A program made the position numbers and the translations under genes. From Akkermansiaceae bacterium (lineage in GTDB: Bacteria > Verrucomicrobiota > Verrucomicrobiia > Verrucomicrobiales > Akkermansiaceae), in contig JAJQGU010000030.1 of NCBI GenBank assembly GCA_021200315.1, positions 44,212-108,211 on the forward strand: 64,000 nt of DNA. Direction: 5' to 3'. The notes under the pieces were generated by a model, which saw only the letters and a list, made by a program, of their open reading frames with translations, was not told the DNA's origin and searched no databases. Position 1 is the first letter of the stretch. Every line of letters starts with the position of its first letter. Shown here piece by piece: positions 1 through 8,959 of the stretch.

Positions 1-510
1 ATGACTTCGGGAAAATATCCTGCCTTGGCCGCCGCCGTTCTGCCTCTGCTCACCCAGTGTGACACCACGCGGCGGGATCTCGAGGCGGTGGCTCAGCAGA
101 ATGCCGAGATTTCCAAGGAGCAGGGCGACGGTTATTACGTCGGCCGCAGATACTACATCCCGAACACCCGTTTCTGGGGCTACATTCGCCCGCCCCGTAC
201 GCCGTGGGTTCGGGCGAATCTCGTGATCATGGATGAATCGATGCTCCTCGCACCCGACCGCGGCCCCGAAACCGGAGACGCCGCCGTCTACGGAAAAGAC
301 AATAATTTCGAATACAAGATCTACGGGAAATACACCGATCGGCAGGCATATGACCCGAACTCCAACCAGCGGCTCGATGTCTTTCTTCTGACGGGCTACC
401 GGCTCGTCAACAGCAGACCGGGCTGGCTCTTCAAACCCTCCGAACGCTATTCGACGAAAGAGGTTTCCCTCCGCCCGGCAATCGTGCCAAAACCTCTTCC
501 TGAACATTGA
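1..510 (+). CDS. Putative lipoprotein, possibly 5'-truncated
   Basis: Encodes 169 residues beginning exactly at the window edge, so the true start could lie upstream. The N-terminus (KYPALAAAVLPLLTQC) resembles a short lipoprotein signal with Cys20 as the possible lipidation site, although Gln at -1 is not canonical. The mature part is rich in Tyr, Arg and Pro and shows no catalytic motif I recognise. It ends 25 bp before the glycosyltransferase gene on the same strand, so the two may be cotranscribed. Function unknown; an envelope location is inferred from the leader only. Confidence 0.55.
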   Translation: MTSGKYPALAAAVLPLLTQCDTTRRDLEAVAQQNAEISKEQGDGYYVGRRYYIPNTRFWGYIRPPRTPWVRANLVIMDESMLLAPDRGPETGDAAVYGKDNNFEYKIYGKYTDRQAYDPNSNQRLDVFLLTGYRLVNSRPGWLFKPSERYSTKEVSLRPAIVPKPLPEH

Positions 511-535
511 GAACAAACCATAATCGCCGTCAGAT

Positions 536-1474
536 ATGAAGCTTTCCCTCATCATCCCCTGTTACAACGAAGCGGAGGCTCTCCCCCTCTTTCGGAATTG
601 CCTGCTCGAGGTGCGGCCCCGGCTTGCCGTGGATGAATTGGAACTCGTCTTTGTGGACGACGGCTCCCGCGATGGCACGCTGGATGTGCTGAAGGGATTC
701 CATGCGGAGGATCCTCAATGGCGTTATCTGTCCTTTTCCCGCAATTTCGGCAAGGAGTCGGCCATCTTCGCGGGGCTCCGGCACGCAACCGGCGATGTGG
801 TGGGGCTGATGGATGCGGATTTGCAGGATCCGCCCTCTCTTCTGCCGGAAATGCTGGCGGCTCTGCGGGAGGAAGGGTATGACATCGCGGCCACGCGCCG
901 CTCGACGCGCAAGGGCGAGCCGGTCGTCCGCTCGTTCTTCGCACGCAGGTTCTACCGCTTCATCAACAGGATCTCGACGACGAAGCTGGTCGACGGCGCT
1001 CGTGACTTTCGGCTGATGAAACGCCCAGTGGTCGACGCCATTCTGCGTCTGACGGAATATAACCGGTTCAGCAAGGGTATTTTCGAATGGGTGGGCTTCA
1101 AGACGAAATGGTTCTCCTATGAAAACATCGAACGAAGCGCCGGCACGACCAAGTGGTCGTTGTGGAAGCTGTTGAAATACTCCATAGAAGGGATTACGGC
1201 TTTCTCCACCGTCCCGCTGATGCTCGCCGTATACACGGGGCTCCTTTTCAGCCTGATCGCCATTCTGATCATCACGGGGCTCGTCATCCGTCATTTCATT
1301 GATCCGGCGTCAGCCGTGCAAGGCTGGGTATCGCTCACGAGCATCATGACTCTGCTCGGCGGCATCCAGCTCGTCTGCATCGGTCTCCTCGGACAATACC
1401 TTGCCAAAACCTACCTCGAAGTGAAGAACAGGCCGATCTACATCATCGCCGCCAAGAGCGGAGATGAGCGGTAA
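536..1474 (+). CDS. Family 2 glycosyltransferase (DPM1/GtrB-like)
   Basis: A 312-residue GT-A glycosyltransferase. The N-terminal nucleotide-sugar fold has SLIIPCYNEAEALP, the VDDGSRDGT loop and a DAD metal-binding motif within LMDADLQDPP (about residues 90-100). A juxtamembrane region is followed by two C-terminal hydrophobic segments (about residues 225-255 and 265-290). This is the layout of polyprenyl-phosphate glycosyltransferases such as GtrB/ArnC, which load a sugar onto undecaprenyl phosphate at the inner membrane (family knowledge). Substrate cannot be read from the sequence. It follows a lipoprotein gene and is followed by a strong hairpin. Confidence 0.88.
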   Translation: MKLSLIIPCYNEAEALPLFRNCLLEVRPRLAVDELELVFVDDGSRDGTLDVLKGFHAEDPQWRYLSFSRNFGKESAIFAGLRHATGDVVGLMDADLQDPPSLLPEMLAALREEGYDIAATRRSTRKGEPVVRSFFARRFYRFINRISTTKLVDGARDFRLMKRPVVDAILRLTEYNRFSKGIFEWVGFKTKWFSYENIERSAGTTKWSLWKLLKYSIEGITAFSTVPLMLAVYTGLLFSLIAILIITGLVIRHFIDPASAVQGWVSLTSIMTLLGGIQLVCIGLLGQYLAKTYLEVKNRPIYIIAAKSGDER

Positions 1475-1508
1475 CCGGATCCGCCTCCCCGCGTAAGCGC
1501 ATTCGATT

Positions 1509-1544
1509 GCCGCACGGCGGAAGCGCTTTTCTCCGCCGTGCGGC
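1509..1544 (+). terminator. Strong hairpin downstream of the GT2 gene
   Basis: A perfect 13-bp inverted repeat (GCCGCACGGCGGA / TCCGCCGTGCGGC) with a 10-nt loop begins 35 bp after the glycosyltransferase stop. No T-run follows the stem, so it is either a non-canonical terminator or a 3'-end stabiliser. Confidence 0.55.
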
Positions 1545-1827
1545 TCTGCGGAAGAAGTGCGCGGAATTTTGGCCCGCTTCAGAGGCTCTCCCCTGCTGAC
1601 TGACGTCCGCTTTGCCCGGCCGCATGTCGATCCTGCGTCCAAGGTATGGGACACGGCTCCCTCGTTTTCCCCTGCCGTCCGCGGGTTCGGTGACGCCAAA
1701 TTCCGTCCGTGCGGCGGGTCGTGGCCAGAGCCCGCTCGCCCGCATCCGGCCGCGCTTTTTCCTCCTCTTCGGCTTGACACAACGAGACGCCGCACGGAAT
1801 GTCCCGCGGCTTCCCGCGCCGACGCGC

Positions 1828-1864
1828 AAAGAAGAAAAGCCGTTCCGGGACGTCCGAAACGGCT
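1828..1864 (-). terminator. Rho-independent terminator of rpsB-tsf
   Basis: Read on the minus strand, the stem AGCCGTT/AACGGCT, extended by partial CGG/CCG pairing, is followed by TTTTCTTCTTT. It lies 27 bp past the tsf stop and would close the rpsB-tsf transcript. Confidence 0.75.
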
Positions 1865-1891
1865 GTAAAGACGAAGAATGTCAGGCACCCG

Positions 1892-2767
1892 TCAGGCGCC
1901 GAGCTGGAAGCGCTGGAAGGCGGTCACCGCGATGGAGTCGCCGATCTCTCTGCCTGCCTCGGCCACAAGCTTCCCGACGGAAATGGATGGGTTCTTTACA
2001 AAGTCCTGATCGAGAAGACAGCTCTGCTTATAGAGAGCGTGGAGCTTGCCGGGCAGGATCTTTTCGAGAAGGTGCTCGGGCTTGCCCTCCTGAAGGAGCT
2101 GCGCCTTGGCAATCTCCTGTTCTTCGGCCACGAAGGCGGGATCCAAGCTGGAGGAATCGACGCTTTTCGGCGACGCGGCCGCAATATGGAGAGTGAGATC
2201 CTTCACCAGCGTCCGGAAGGCGGGCGCATCCTTGGTGGCCGCATTGCCGCAAGCCACGGAAAGGAGAACGCCGACTTTGCCGCCCATGTGAATGTATGAG
2301 GCGATCACACCGGGACCTTCGACCGAAAGGCGGGCAAATTTGCTCAGCTTCATGTTCTCGCCGATCGAGCTGCATTCGGCCTTGATGTGCTCTTCGACCG
2401 ACCCTTCGGGGCTCATGGTAACTCGAAGCGCCTCTTCGAGTCCGGAGGCTCCGGAAGCCTTGAGAGCGGTGCCGACTTCGGAAACGAGCGTACGGAATTT
2501 TTCGCCCTTGGCGCAAAAATCCGTTTCGCAGTTGAGTTCGAATAGAATGCCGTCACAGCCGCAGCCGCTGACCACCGCGGCCACCGCGCCTTCACGCGCC
2601 TCGCGGCCGGCCTTGGCGGCGGCTTTGGCGATGCCCTTCTCGCGAAGAAACTTGACCGCGGCTTCCATATCGCCGTCGCATTCGACGAGAGCCTTCTTGC
2701 AATCCATCATCCCCGCATCCGTGCGCTCACGGAGCGTCTTGACGAGCGCTGCAGTGATTTCTGCCAT
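1892..2767 (-). CDS. tsf: Translation elongation factor Ts
   Basis: Encodes 291 residues of EF-Ts, the nucleotide exchange factor for EF-Tu. The N-terminal UBA-like domain (AALVKTLRERTDAGMMDCKKAL) and the core signature (ELNCETDFCAKGEKF) are both intact. It lies 24 bp downstream of rpsB in the conserved rpsB-tsf order and ends before a Rho-independent terminator. The length is normal for a full two-repeat EF-Ts core. The ATG is chosen because the UBA domain begins immediately after it. Confidence 0.97.
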   Translation of the reverse strand: MAEITAALVKTLRERTDAGMMDCKKALVECDGDMEAAVKFLREKGIAKAAAKAGREAREGAVAAVVSGCGCDGILFELNCETDFCAKGEKFRTLVSEVGTALKASGASGLEEALRVTMSPEGSVEEHIKAECSSIGENMKLSKFARLSVEGPGVIASYIHMGGKVGVLLSVACGNAATKDAPAFRTLVKDLTLHIAAASPKSVDSSSLDPAFVAEEQEIAKAQLLQEGKPEHLLEKILPGKLHALYKQSCLLDQDFVKNPSISVGKLVAEAGREIGDSIAVTAFQRFQLGA

Positions 2768-2791
2768 AATAATAAATCAGGTTCAATAAGT

Positions 2792-3475
2792 TCAGACTTT
2801 GACGCCGCCGTTGATGGCGTCCACCAGGCGGGAGAGAATGAGACGAATAGAACGGACGGCATCGTCGTTCGCGGGAATCGGGAACTCCACGTCATCCGGG
2901 TCGGCGTTCGAATCCGTCATCACCACCACGGGGATGCCGAGACGATGCGCTTCACGGATGGCGATGTCTTCGTGGTCGGCACCAATGGCGACCATGGCGT
3001 CCGGAGCCCCCCCCATGGCGCGGATGCCTTGAAGGTTGCGGAGAAGCTTAGCCTTCTCGCGCTCGAGAGCGGCGATTTCCTTTTTTGACATGCTCTTGAA
3101 TTCAGGCTGCTTGTCGAGGTTTTCCAGCCAGTCGAGCCGGGTAATGCTTTTCTTGATGGTGGCCATGTTGGTGAGCATGCCGCCCAGCCAGCGGAAATTG
3201 ACATAATATTGGCCGGTCGCCTCGGCGGCTTCGCGGACAGCCTCCTGAGCCTGCCGCTTACAGCCCACGAAAAGTATCTTCTTGCCCTTCGCGGCCAGAT
3301 CGGCCAGGAAGGCGCAGGCTTTGTCGAGGCATTTCTCCGTCTCTTCGAGATTGATGATGTGTATGCCGTTCTTCGAAGTGAGCAGGTATTTCTTCATGTT
3401 CGGATGCCATTTGCGGGTCTGGTGACCATAGTGCACACCGGCTTCCACCATCTGGTTTATCAGATCATTGATCAT
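2792..3475 (-). CDS. rpsB: 30S ribosomal protein S2
   Basis: A 227-residue S2. Recognisable family segments are the N-terminal AGVHYGHQTRKWHPNMKKY, VGCKRQAQEAV, the WLGGMLTN motif and the C-terminal IPANDDAVRSIRLI. The central coiled-coil hairpin is present. It is the first gene of the rpsB-tsf operon. No clear SD is visible ahead of the ATG (context AAAGACAAATG). The length is at the short end for bacterial S2, lacking a long acidic tail. Confidence 0.97.
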   Translation of the reverse strand: MINDLINQMVEAGVHYGHQTRKWHPNMKKYLLTSKNGIHIINLEETEKCLDKACAFLADLAAKGKKILFVGCKRQAQEAVREAAEATGQYYVNFRWLGGMLTNMATIKKSITRLDWLENLDKQPEFKSMSKKEIAALEREKAKLLRNLQGIRAMGGAPDAMVAIGADHEDIAIREAHRLGIPVVVMTDSNADPDDVEFPIPANDDAVRSIRLILSRLVDAINGGVKV

Positions 3476-3587
3476 TTGTCTTTATGGGTTCCGCCCTTGG
3501 ACAGGAACGGATTGTTTGCGGGAAGTGCCGCTCTCGAGCCCTGAGCTTCCCGTTGTTTGCAGAGCGGCATCAGCAGGGACGGCGAAT

Positions 3588-3926
3588 TTACGCCGGCGCT
3601 GTCCACTTGTCAACATTAAATTGGATGTAATCGAAGGCACCCTGCATGCCGGTTATTTCAGACACTGAGCCGCGGGAGCCTTTACTTTCTGCATATCCGA
3701 GGCGCTTTCCAATCTGCCGCTCGCTCAAACGATCGTTTTTCTTGCGCGCATTCACGATGCTGCCGCCCAATCCCCAGAGCAGACTTGCGAATTGGCCGAT
3801 GAACAGTGCCGCTCCTAATATTATATATACAAATTTAGGGAATTGAAAGCTTTTGTCGATGATGGTTGAACAAAATATAGGAAACAGTGCAGCCCATCCA
3901 ATGAGTGAAGGTGTGTAAGATTTCAT
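3588..3926 (-). CDS. Small two-helix membrane protein beside RHS remnant
   Basis: A 112-residue protein with two predicted membrane helices (about residues 8-24 and 32-55, e.g. FVYIILGAALFIGQFASLLWGL) and a soluble, charged C-terminal half. No family is recognised. Its DNA is visibly more AT-rich than the flanking ribosomal genes. It lies just downstream, same strand, of an RHS-core remnant. In intact RHS loci this is where a toxin tip and its immunity gene sit, so an orphan immunity-like role is possible, but that is inference only. Confidence 0.5.
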   Translation of the reverse strand: MKSYTPSLIGWAALFPIFCSTIIDKSFQFPKFVYIILGAALFIGQFASLLWGLGGSIVNARKKNDRLSERQIGKRLGYAESKGSRGSVSEITGMQGAFDYIQFNVDKWTAPA

Positions 3927-4014
3927 GATCGGTTATTTTTTGTTATTTTCAATGCATTCACAGATAGCGCTCTGTATTTGTATTTGACAATACCGATTTC
4001 TCAGTTCTTCCGCA

Positions 4015-4341
4015 CTAACGCCTGGCTTTGTCACGTACTGTGGGGTAGTTGTAGTATACCAAGCCGAGCTCCTCGTCATCGAACTCGCTGCTCCAGCGGA
4101 AGGGCTGGGAGACGTCTCCGGAAGCCGTCGTCTCCCCGCAGGGCGCGTAGCTGTACGCCGCCCTGAAAATGAATTCGTTGTACTTCGCCGCGCTCATGAC
4201 GATGTTGCTCCCCTCCGCTCGCAGGATGTGTTCCCCCGGCCCGCAGACGCCGCTCCCGCCGCCGACGCCGCCGTCAGCCACGGCCTGTAGGATGGCTGCT
4301 GCTCCCCGCCGCTCGCCGAGCCGGCTGCTCTTCCTGTTCAC
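4015..4341 (-). pseudogene. RHS repeat-associated core remnant
   Basis: A 108-codon ORF whose second half (YSYAPCGETTASGD, QPFRWSSEFDDEELGLVYYN) matches the RHS repeat-associated core that normally continues YRHYNPxxGRW. Here the frame runs into NYPTVRDKARR and stops, so the core is cut before its conserved end and the toxin tip is absent. The preceding N-terminus is low-complexity Gly/Ala and has no RHS repeats. A GGAGGGA sequence precedes overlapping GTG and ATG starts; the ATG frame ends after 23 codons. I read it as a decayed fragment of a larger RHS/wall-associated protein. Confidence 0.7.
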
Positions 4342-4889
4342 TCATTCTCCCTCCTTACTCCCACCTCCCTGGATGTGTCAAGCCCTTTTTTCATCCCCCC
4401 CTCTCCCTTTCACGGGCTTTATCTGCAGATGATGTCTCTATGAAAACGCTAAATTCGCAGAATCTGACGTATTGTCAAGAAGTTTCTCCAGAAAGGAGGA
4501 AGAATCTGCATAAAGACATTGAACCTGAAAACGCTCTCTGTTCTTAACCGGGCAACTGGAAGCTGCCGTAAGGATTCCGAAAGCCGGAGAGTTTTCTGTG
4601 CGCATTCCGAATTTTTTTGCAGCGCTGTTCCTGCTCTCTTTGTGTCATCATGTCCCGGCCGCCGGGAAGCACGGAGAACCCGCCGTTGAGACACTATTGG
4701 CCGTACAACGCGGCTCATGGCCTCATGGGGAATCCCTGTCCACATTTCTTCTGGTGCGCACGGCCTGCATGCGCGGGGCAGGGGAAGCCCGTGTGACTGA
4801 ATTGTCACGGAAAAGTGGTCGTTGTTGCCCGGCAAAGTGCGGGTATCATGCAGCCGTCCGGCTCGGGGCCGGTATCTAGGTTACAAATT
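4342..4889. other. Intergenic region upstream of pit, no firm gene
   Basis: About 550 bp. Two overlapping plus-strand frames look mildly protein-like: one from a GTG near 4598 with a signal-peptide-like start (IPNFFAALFLLSLC), and a Cys/aromatic-rich 48-codon frame at 4650-4796 (PLRHYWPYNAAHGLMG). Neither has a good ribosome binding site or a known motif, and they conflict with each other. I see no RNA gene here. The region should contain the pit promoter, but I see no convincing -35/-10 pair. Confidence 0.4.
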
Positions 4890-7124
4890 ATGGACACATT
4901 GCCACTCATTATACTCGGCATCCTGTTTCTTCTCGCCATATTCGACTTGGTCGTAGGCGTGTCGAACGATGCCGTCAACTTCCTGAACTCCGCCATCGGC
5001 TCCAAAGTCGCCCCTCGAAGCGTGATCGTTGCGATGGCCGCCGTGGGAATTCTGCTCGGTTCCTCTTTGTCGGGGGGGATGATGGAAATCGCCCGCAGCG
5101 GTGTATTCGTGCCCGCTCAATACAGCTTCAGCGACATCATGCTGCTGTTTCTGGCGGTGATGCTTTCGGACGTGATCCTGTTGGATCTGTTCAACACATT
5201 CGGCATGCCGACATCGACCACGGTTTCCCTAGTGTTTGAATTGCTGGGAGCCGCCTTGGCCATAGCGGCCTGCCATCTCTGGGCCGCCGGCGATACGGGG
5301 ATTGCCGGCCTTGCCCATTTGTTCGAGTACATCAATACGGCCAATGCCTTCAAAATAATCAGCGGCATTTTCAGCTCGGTGGGTGTGGCTTTCATTTGCG
5401 GTTTGGTGGTCATGTGGATTTCCCGCGCGATTTTTGCCTTCCGGTATCGGTCTTCCTACAAGCGCTTCGGTGCGCTGTGGGCAGGGGCTGCGCTCACGGC
5501 CATTACTTACTTCGCCGTTTTCAAGGGACTCAAGAGCAGTTCTCTGATGACCCCGGGGACGCTGGCGGCTCTCGAAACCAATCTGTGCGGCTATGTCTTG
5601 GGCGTCTTCGCGGGATGGACGGCGTTAATGCTGCTCTGCCAGTTTGTTTTCCGCGTCAATGTTCTGAAAATTACGGTACTGGCGGGCACGATGGCTTTGG
5701 CCATGGCGTTTGCCTGCAATGACCTGGTGAATTTTATCGGCGTGTTCATGGCGGCGCACGCATCTTATGGCATCGCGGAGGCGTTTGAGCAAAACGGCGG
5801 CAATGTCTCCACGCTGATGATGGGCGGGCTAGCCGAACCCGTGGTGGCCGGCCATGCCTGGTTGATTGGAGCGGGGTTGATCATGATGACGGCTCTCTTC
5901 TTTTCCAAGAAGGCCCGTACGGTCACGAACACAGAAGTGAGTCTGGCCGATACGCACGGCGGCGTCGAACGGTTCGGTTCCACAAAAGCTTCCCGGTTGA
6001 TCGTGCGCTACGTGCTCAACCTAATACATTGCATGGTGAACATGACGCCCCGCCCCCTGGCCCGTTTTATCGGCAGGAGGTTCGAACCGCTGCCTCCGGA
6101 AGAATCCGACGGGGCCGCGTTCGATCTCATCCGCGCCTCTGTCAACCTGACGGTGGCCGCTTTGCTCATTTCCCTGGCCACATCTCTGAAACTGCCCCTC
6201 TCGACCACTTATGTCACGTTCATGGTATCCATGGGTTCGTCCCTTGCAGACCGCGCCTGGGGGCGGGACAGTGCGGTCTATCGCATTACGGGCGTGCTGA
6301 CCGTGGTGGGCGGATGGTTTTTCACGGCGTTTGCCGCAGTCACATTCGCTTTTGTCAGTGCATTGATTCTATTTATCTGCGGCTGGTTCGGCATTGTTCT
6401 GCTTCTTGCGGCCGTCGGCACTATCCTGGTGAAGTCATCGACGCTGCATGGCGGGAAATCCCATCGAAAGGACGTGCTTGCTCTCGATCTGGCCAATGGG
6501 GAATCGCTGAGCAAGTTTGGAGTCTCCACGGCGGAGACGCTGGGACACGCTTTGGCCGTCTACGAAAGCGCCGTACACGGCCTCATGCGGGAAGATCGAA
6601 AGAGCCTCAGACAATTGCGCAGGGAAGTGCGCCGAATGAGCCGTGAAATTGATGACCGCAGGAACTTTGTCGTCCTGCCGAGTTTGAATGGGCTTCCTTC
6701 TTCCCTGGTGGAACGCGGACAGTGCCTTTTCCGTGTGACGGAAAGCATGCGGGGCACCGTCGAATCGCTGCGTTCCATCGTGCAGATGAGCTACGCTCAT
6801 ATCGACAATAACCACGAGGGACTTTCCGCTGTTCAGGCGCGGGAGCTTGAAGTGCTGAGGAACCGGGTCTCGAAGTTCTATCCCGAGCTCAGCCGGCTGC
6901 TGATGCAGGGAGACTGCACGGAGCTCGACCGCGCCTTGGGGGAGGCGTCCGATCTCAGCGATGAATTCGCGCAGGCGGTGAGGCGTCATCTGCTGGAAAG
7001 AGCGGACGACGTGTCGCAGACACGTACGGGGATTCTCTATCTGAATCTCTTAAACGAGACGCGTTCAATGATTCGAAGAGCCTACGATCTCTTGAAGGAT
7101 CAGAGGGAACTGCTCCATTGTTGA
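4890..7124 (+). CDS. pit: Pit-family phosphate transporter fused to PhoU-like domain
   Basis: The ATG at 4890 (MDTLPLIILGILFLLAIFD) gives 744 residues; the longer ORF start only adds non-hydrophobic sequence. The first ~520 residues are the PHO4/PitA permease, with the duplicated signatures GVSNDAVNFLNSAIGS and FACNDLVNFIGVFMAA and about ten to twelve helices. The last ~220 residues are soluble and helical (e.g. VYESAVHGLMREDRKSL), resembling PhoU. Pit carriers import metal-phosphate with protons (family knowledge). The fused PhoU-like part suggests the carrier senses or is gated by phosphate status (inference). The next gene is a PhoR-like kinase. Confidence 0.9.
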   Translation: MDTLPLIILGILFLLAIFDLVVGVSNDAVNFLNSAIGSKVAPRSVIVAMAAVGILLGSSLSGGMMEIARSGVFVPAQYSFSDIMLLFLAVMLSDVILLDLFNTFGMPTSTTVSLVFELLGAALAIAACHLWAAGDTGIAGLAHLFEYINTANAFKIISGIFSSVGVAFICGLVVMWISRAIFAFRYRSSYKRFGALWAGAALTAITYFAVFKGLKSSSLMTPGTLAALETNLCGYVLGVFAGWTALMLLCQFVFRVNVLKITVLAGTMALAMAFACNDLVNFIGVFMAAHASYGIAEAFEQNGGNVSTLMMGGLAEPVVAGHAWLIGAGLIMMTALFFSKKARTVTNTEVSLADTHGGVERFGSTKASRLIVRYVLNLIHCMVNMTPRPLARFIGRRFEPLPPEESDGAAFDLIRASVNLTVAALLISLATSLKLPLSTTYVTFMVSMGSSLADRAWGRDSAVYRITGVLTVVGGWFFTAFAAVTFAFVSALILFICGWFGIVLLLAAVGTILVKSSTLHGGKSHRKDVLALDLANGESLSKFGVSTAETLGHALAVYESAVHGLMREDRKSLRQLRREVRRMSREIDDRRNFVVLPSLNGLPSSLVERGQCLFRVTESMRGTVESLRSIVQMSYAHIDNNHEGLSAVQARELEVLRNRVSKFYPELSRLLMQGDCTELDRALGEASDLSDEFAQAVRRHLLERADDVSQTRTGILYLNLLNETRSMIRRAYDLLKDQRELLHC

Positions 7125-7152
7125 AAAAGGGCGAAGGGAACCGCCGTTTGAG

Positions 7153-8466
7153 TTGTCTTTTCAGGAATCGCATGTCATACTCGCTTCAAGTCTACTCGGC
7201 ATGGTTTCATGGGGCATTACAACCGGGCTCGTCCTGACGGGGGTTCTCGTGCCCTTCGTTTTTCTGCGTTCTCGCATCGTCAATTTGAGAAGGCGATACA
7301 AATACGCCCAGCTCGAATTGGAGATGCTGCGCCGCACCGGGCATGAAACGGCGCGGCGTTTGGAAGAAGACAAAAAACTTTTTCTCGAAGCTCTGGGGGT
7401 GCCATTCGTGCTGGCCCGGCCCTCGGGACGCTTGGTCATGGCCAACGCGCCGGCACGCCGTCTGTTGGGCATAGGCTCCCTCGTTTCGCTGAACCTTCTG
7501 CGCGTATTGGAGAACACTCCGCTCGCCGATGCTCTGGCGCCGGCTCTGAACGCACGGGAACCAGGCACTTATGATGTGGAGCTGCCACCCGCCGATCATC
7601 CCGGCGAGAAGCGCAGTTATCGCATATTCGCCACTCCTCTGAACAATAGTGAAAACCACGTGGGTCTCGTTTTCCATGACATGACCGTCGAACGCCGCAC
7701 GCTGGCGATGAGGCGCGATTTCGTGGCCAATGCCTCTCATGAATTGCGGACGCCTCTCACCATTATCCTCGGCTACCTGGAGAATCTGCTCGATGAACCG
7801 GAACTGGCTGGGAGTGCCGAGGGCAGGGAACGCATTCTTTTAATGATGATGAAGCACACGCAGCGTATCGTCCGCATCGTGGAGGACATGCTCACTATTT
7901 CCAGACTGGAGACCCCGGAATCTTCTGTCTTGCAGATCAGGCTGTTTGATTTGCGGGAGGCCGCTGCGGACGTGGCGCTGCGCCTCGAAAGCTGCTGCGC
8001 GCGCAGCGGCGCTGCCATCGGGCTCGACATGGAGACGCCTTTTCTCATGACAGGCGATCCCTTTTATTGGACGCAGATTCTTTTTAATCTTGTAGAGAAT
8101 GCATTGAAGCAAAATCCCGATCGTTCCGTGCACGTCGTTGTTTCCGCCCGCCGTGCGCCGGGACGCGTGATGGTGGCTGTCAGGGATGACGGCGTGGGGA
8201 TCCCCGCCCAGCATCTCCCCTTCATCTTCGACCGCTTCTATCGAGTGGAGCAGAGAGGCCGAAAGAACGTGGTACGAGGCACCGGATTGGGGCTCTCCAT
8301 CGTGCGCAGAATCGTCCGGGCGCATGGCGGCGATGTTTCCGTCGCCAGTGAGCAGGGGCGGGAAACGACTTTTACCATCTCCGTCCCCCAGCAGGGACAG
8401 GCGGAAGAACCCGGCGAAAAAAATAAAGAAATCTGCAACCGGAACGGCATGGCGGTGTTCCAATAG
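7153..8466 (+). CDS. PhoR-like sensor histidine kinase
   Basis: A 437-residue kinase from a TTG start at 7153; an in-frame ATG at 7201 would remove part of the only transmembrane helix (about residues 14-38). A PAS-like domain (about 75-180) precedes HisKA with the phospho-acceptor in FVANASHELRTP (His196). HATPase_c follows with NLVENALKQNP (N box), DDGVGIP (G1), FDRFYR (F box) and GTGLGLSIV (G2). Short N-terminus plus PAS matches PhoR (family knowledge). It follows pit by 28 bp, suggesting a phosphate link, but no response regulator is encoded nearby. Confidence 0.9.
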   Translation: MSFQESHVILASSLLGMVSWGITTGLVLTGVLVPFVFLRSRIVNLRRRYKYAQLELEMLRRTGHETARRLEEDKKLFLEALGVPFVLARPSGRLVMANAPARRLLGIGSLVSLNLLRVLENTPLADALAPALNAREPGTYDVELPPADHPGEKRSYRIFATPLNNSENHVGLVFHDMTVERRTLAMRRDFVANASHELRTPLTIILGYLENLLDEPELAGSAEGRERILLMMMKHTQRIVRIVEDMLTISRLETPESSVLQIRLFDLREAAADVALRLESCCARSGAAIGLDMETPFLMTGDPFYWTQILFNLVENALKQNPDRSVHVVVSARRAPGRVMVAVRDDGVGIPAQHLPFIFDRFYRVEQRGRKNVVRGTGLGLSIVRRIVRAHGGDVSVASEQGRETTFTISVPQQGQAEEPGEKNKEICNRNGMAVFQ

Positions 8467-8468
8467 AC

Positions 8469-8867
8469 GTGAACACAGGCTCCAAACAGATTGCGGATGA
8501 CGAGGCTGTTCTGGATGAACTGTTGCGCCATGCGCGTTCATACCAGGCTCCCGTGGGTTTTGCCGAGACTGTGATGCAGGCTGTCCGCAAAGAAAAACAG
8601 GAGGCAAAGCCGGTATCCTGCGGGCGCCCATGGTTCAGTCTGTTGTGTTCGCCGGCCGCGGCCGCTTCGCTGGCGGCCTGCTGTGTCGTGGCAGGGCTCG
8701 TGTGGAATGGGGCGCGGGAGCGTTCCGTCTCGATTGACGATTCTCTATTGGTCGAGGTCTCCCTCACCAATCTGGGAGACGATGAGACCATTGAAGCTGT
8801 GTACGGATTCGCGGCCAAAGGGGTGGATACGCTTGCTCAGGACGATTTGACCTTTCTCGTGGAGTAG
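8469..8867 (+). CDS. Small single-pass membrane protein after the kinase
   Basis: A 132-residue protein starting with GTG two bases after the kinase stop, so very likely translated from the same mRNA. The N-terminal ~50 residues are charged and soluble (DDEAVLDELLRHARSYQAPVGF). One hydrophobic helix spans about residues 58-78, and a short acidic C-terminal tail follows. The layout recalls anti-sigma-type or kinase-accessory proteins, but no zinc or sigma-binding motif is visible. Function unknown; a role with the Pit/kinase module is suggested only by position. Confidence 0.7.
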   Translation: MNTGSKQIADDEAVLDELLRHARSYQAPVGFAETVMQAVRKEKQEAKPVSCGRPWFSLLCSPAAAASLAACCVVAGLVWNGARERSVSIDDSLLVEVSLTNLGDDETIEAVYGFAAKGVDTLAQDDLTFLVE

Positions 8868-8899
8868 AAAAGGCATCCTGAATCGAGTTCGCTCTCCCC

Positions 8900-8925
8900 G
8901 CGCACGGGCTCATATGGCTGTGCGC
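8900..8925. terminator. Hairpin between convergent genes
   Basis: GCGCACGG pairs with CTGTGCGC (8 bp including one G-T) around a 10-nt loop, placed between the ends of two convergent genes. It lacks a T-run, so its role as a terminator is only probable. Confidence 0.4.
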
Positions 8926-8959
8926 CGCGCTTCCATGTGCCGGCACAGCCAGAGGCGTT

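Larger units (their letters stand above)
1475..1891. other. Intergenic region between convergent genes, no supported gene
   Basis: About 415 bp separate the glycosyltransferase from the convergent tsf gene. It contains a hairpin near each end (listed separately). The ORFs in the track here overlap on both strands, have arginine-rich shadow-like composition and show no family motif, so I annotate no gene. Confidence 0.6.

Noticed and set aside
530-1294. 254-codon minus-strand ORF opposite the GT2 gene
   Set aside because: Shadow of a well-supported glycosyltransferase; its translation is Arg/Gln/His-rich with no motif.
4598-4879. 93-codon ORF with a signal-like start upstream of pit
   Set aside because: The hydrophobic start is suggestive, but there is no SD, no motif, and a competing frame over the same DNA; left as an intergenic note.
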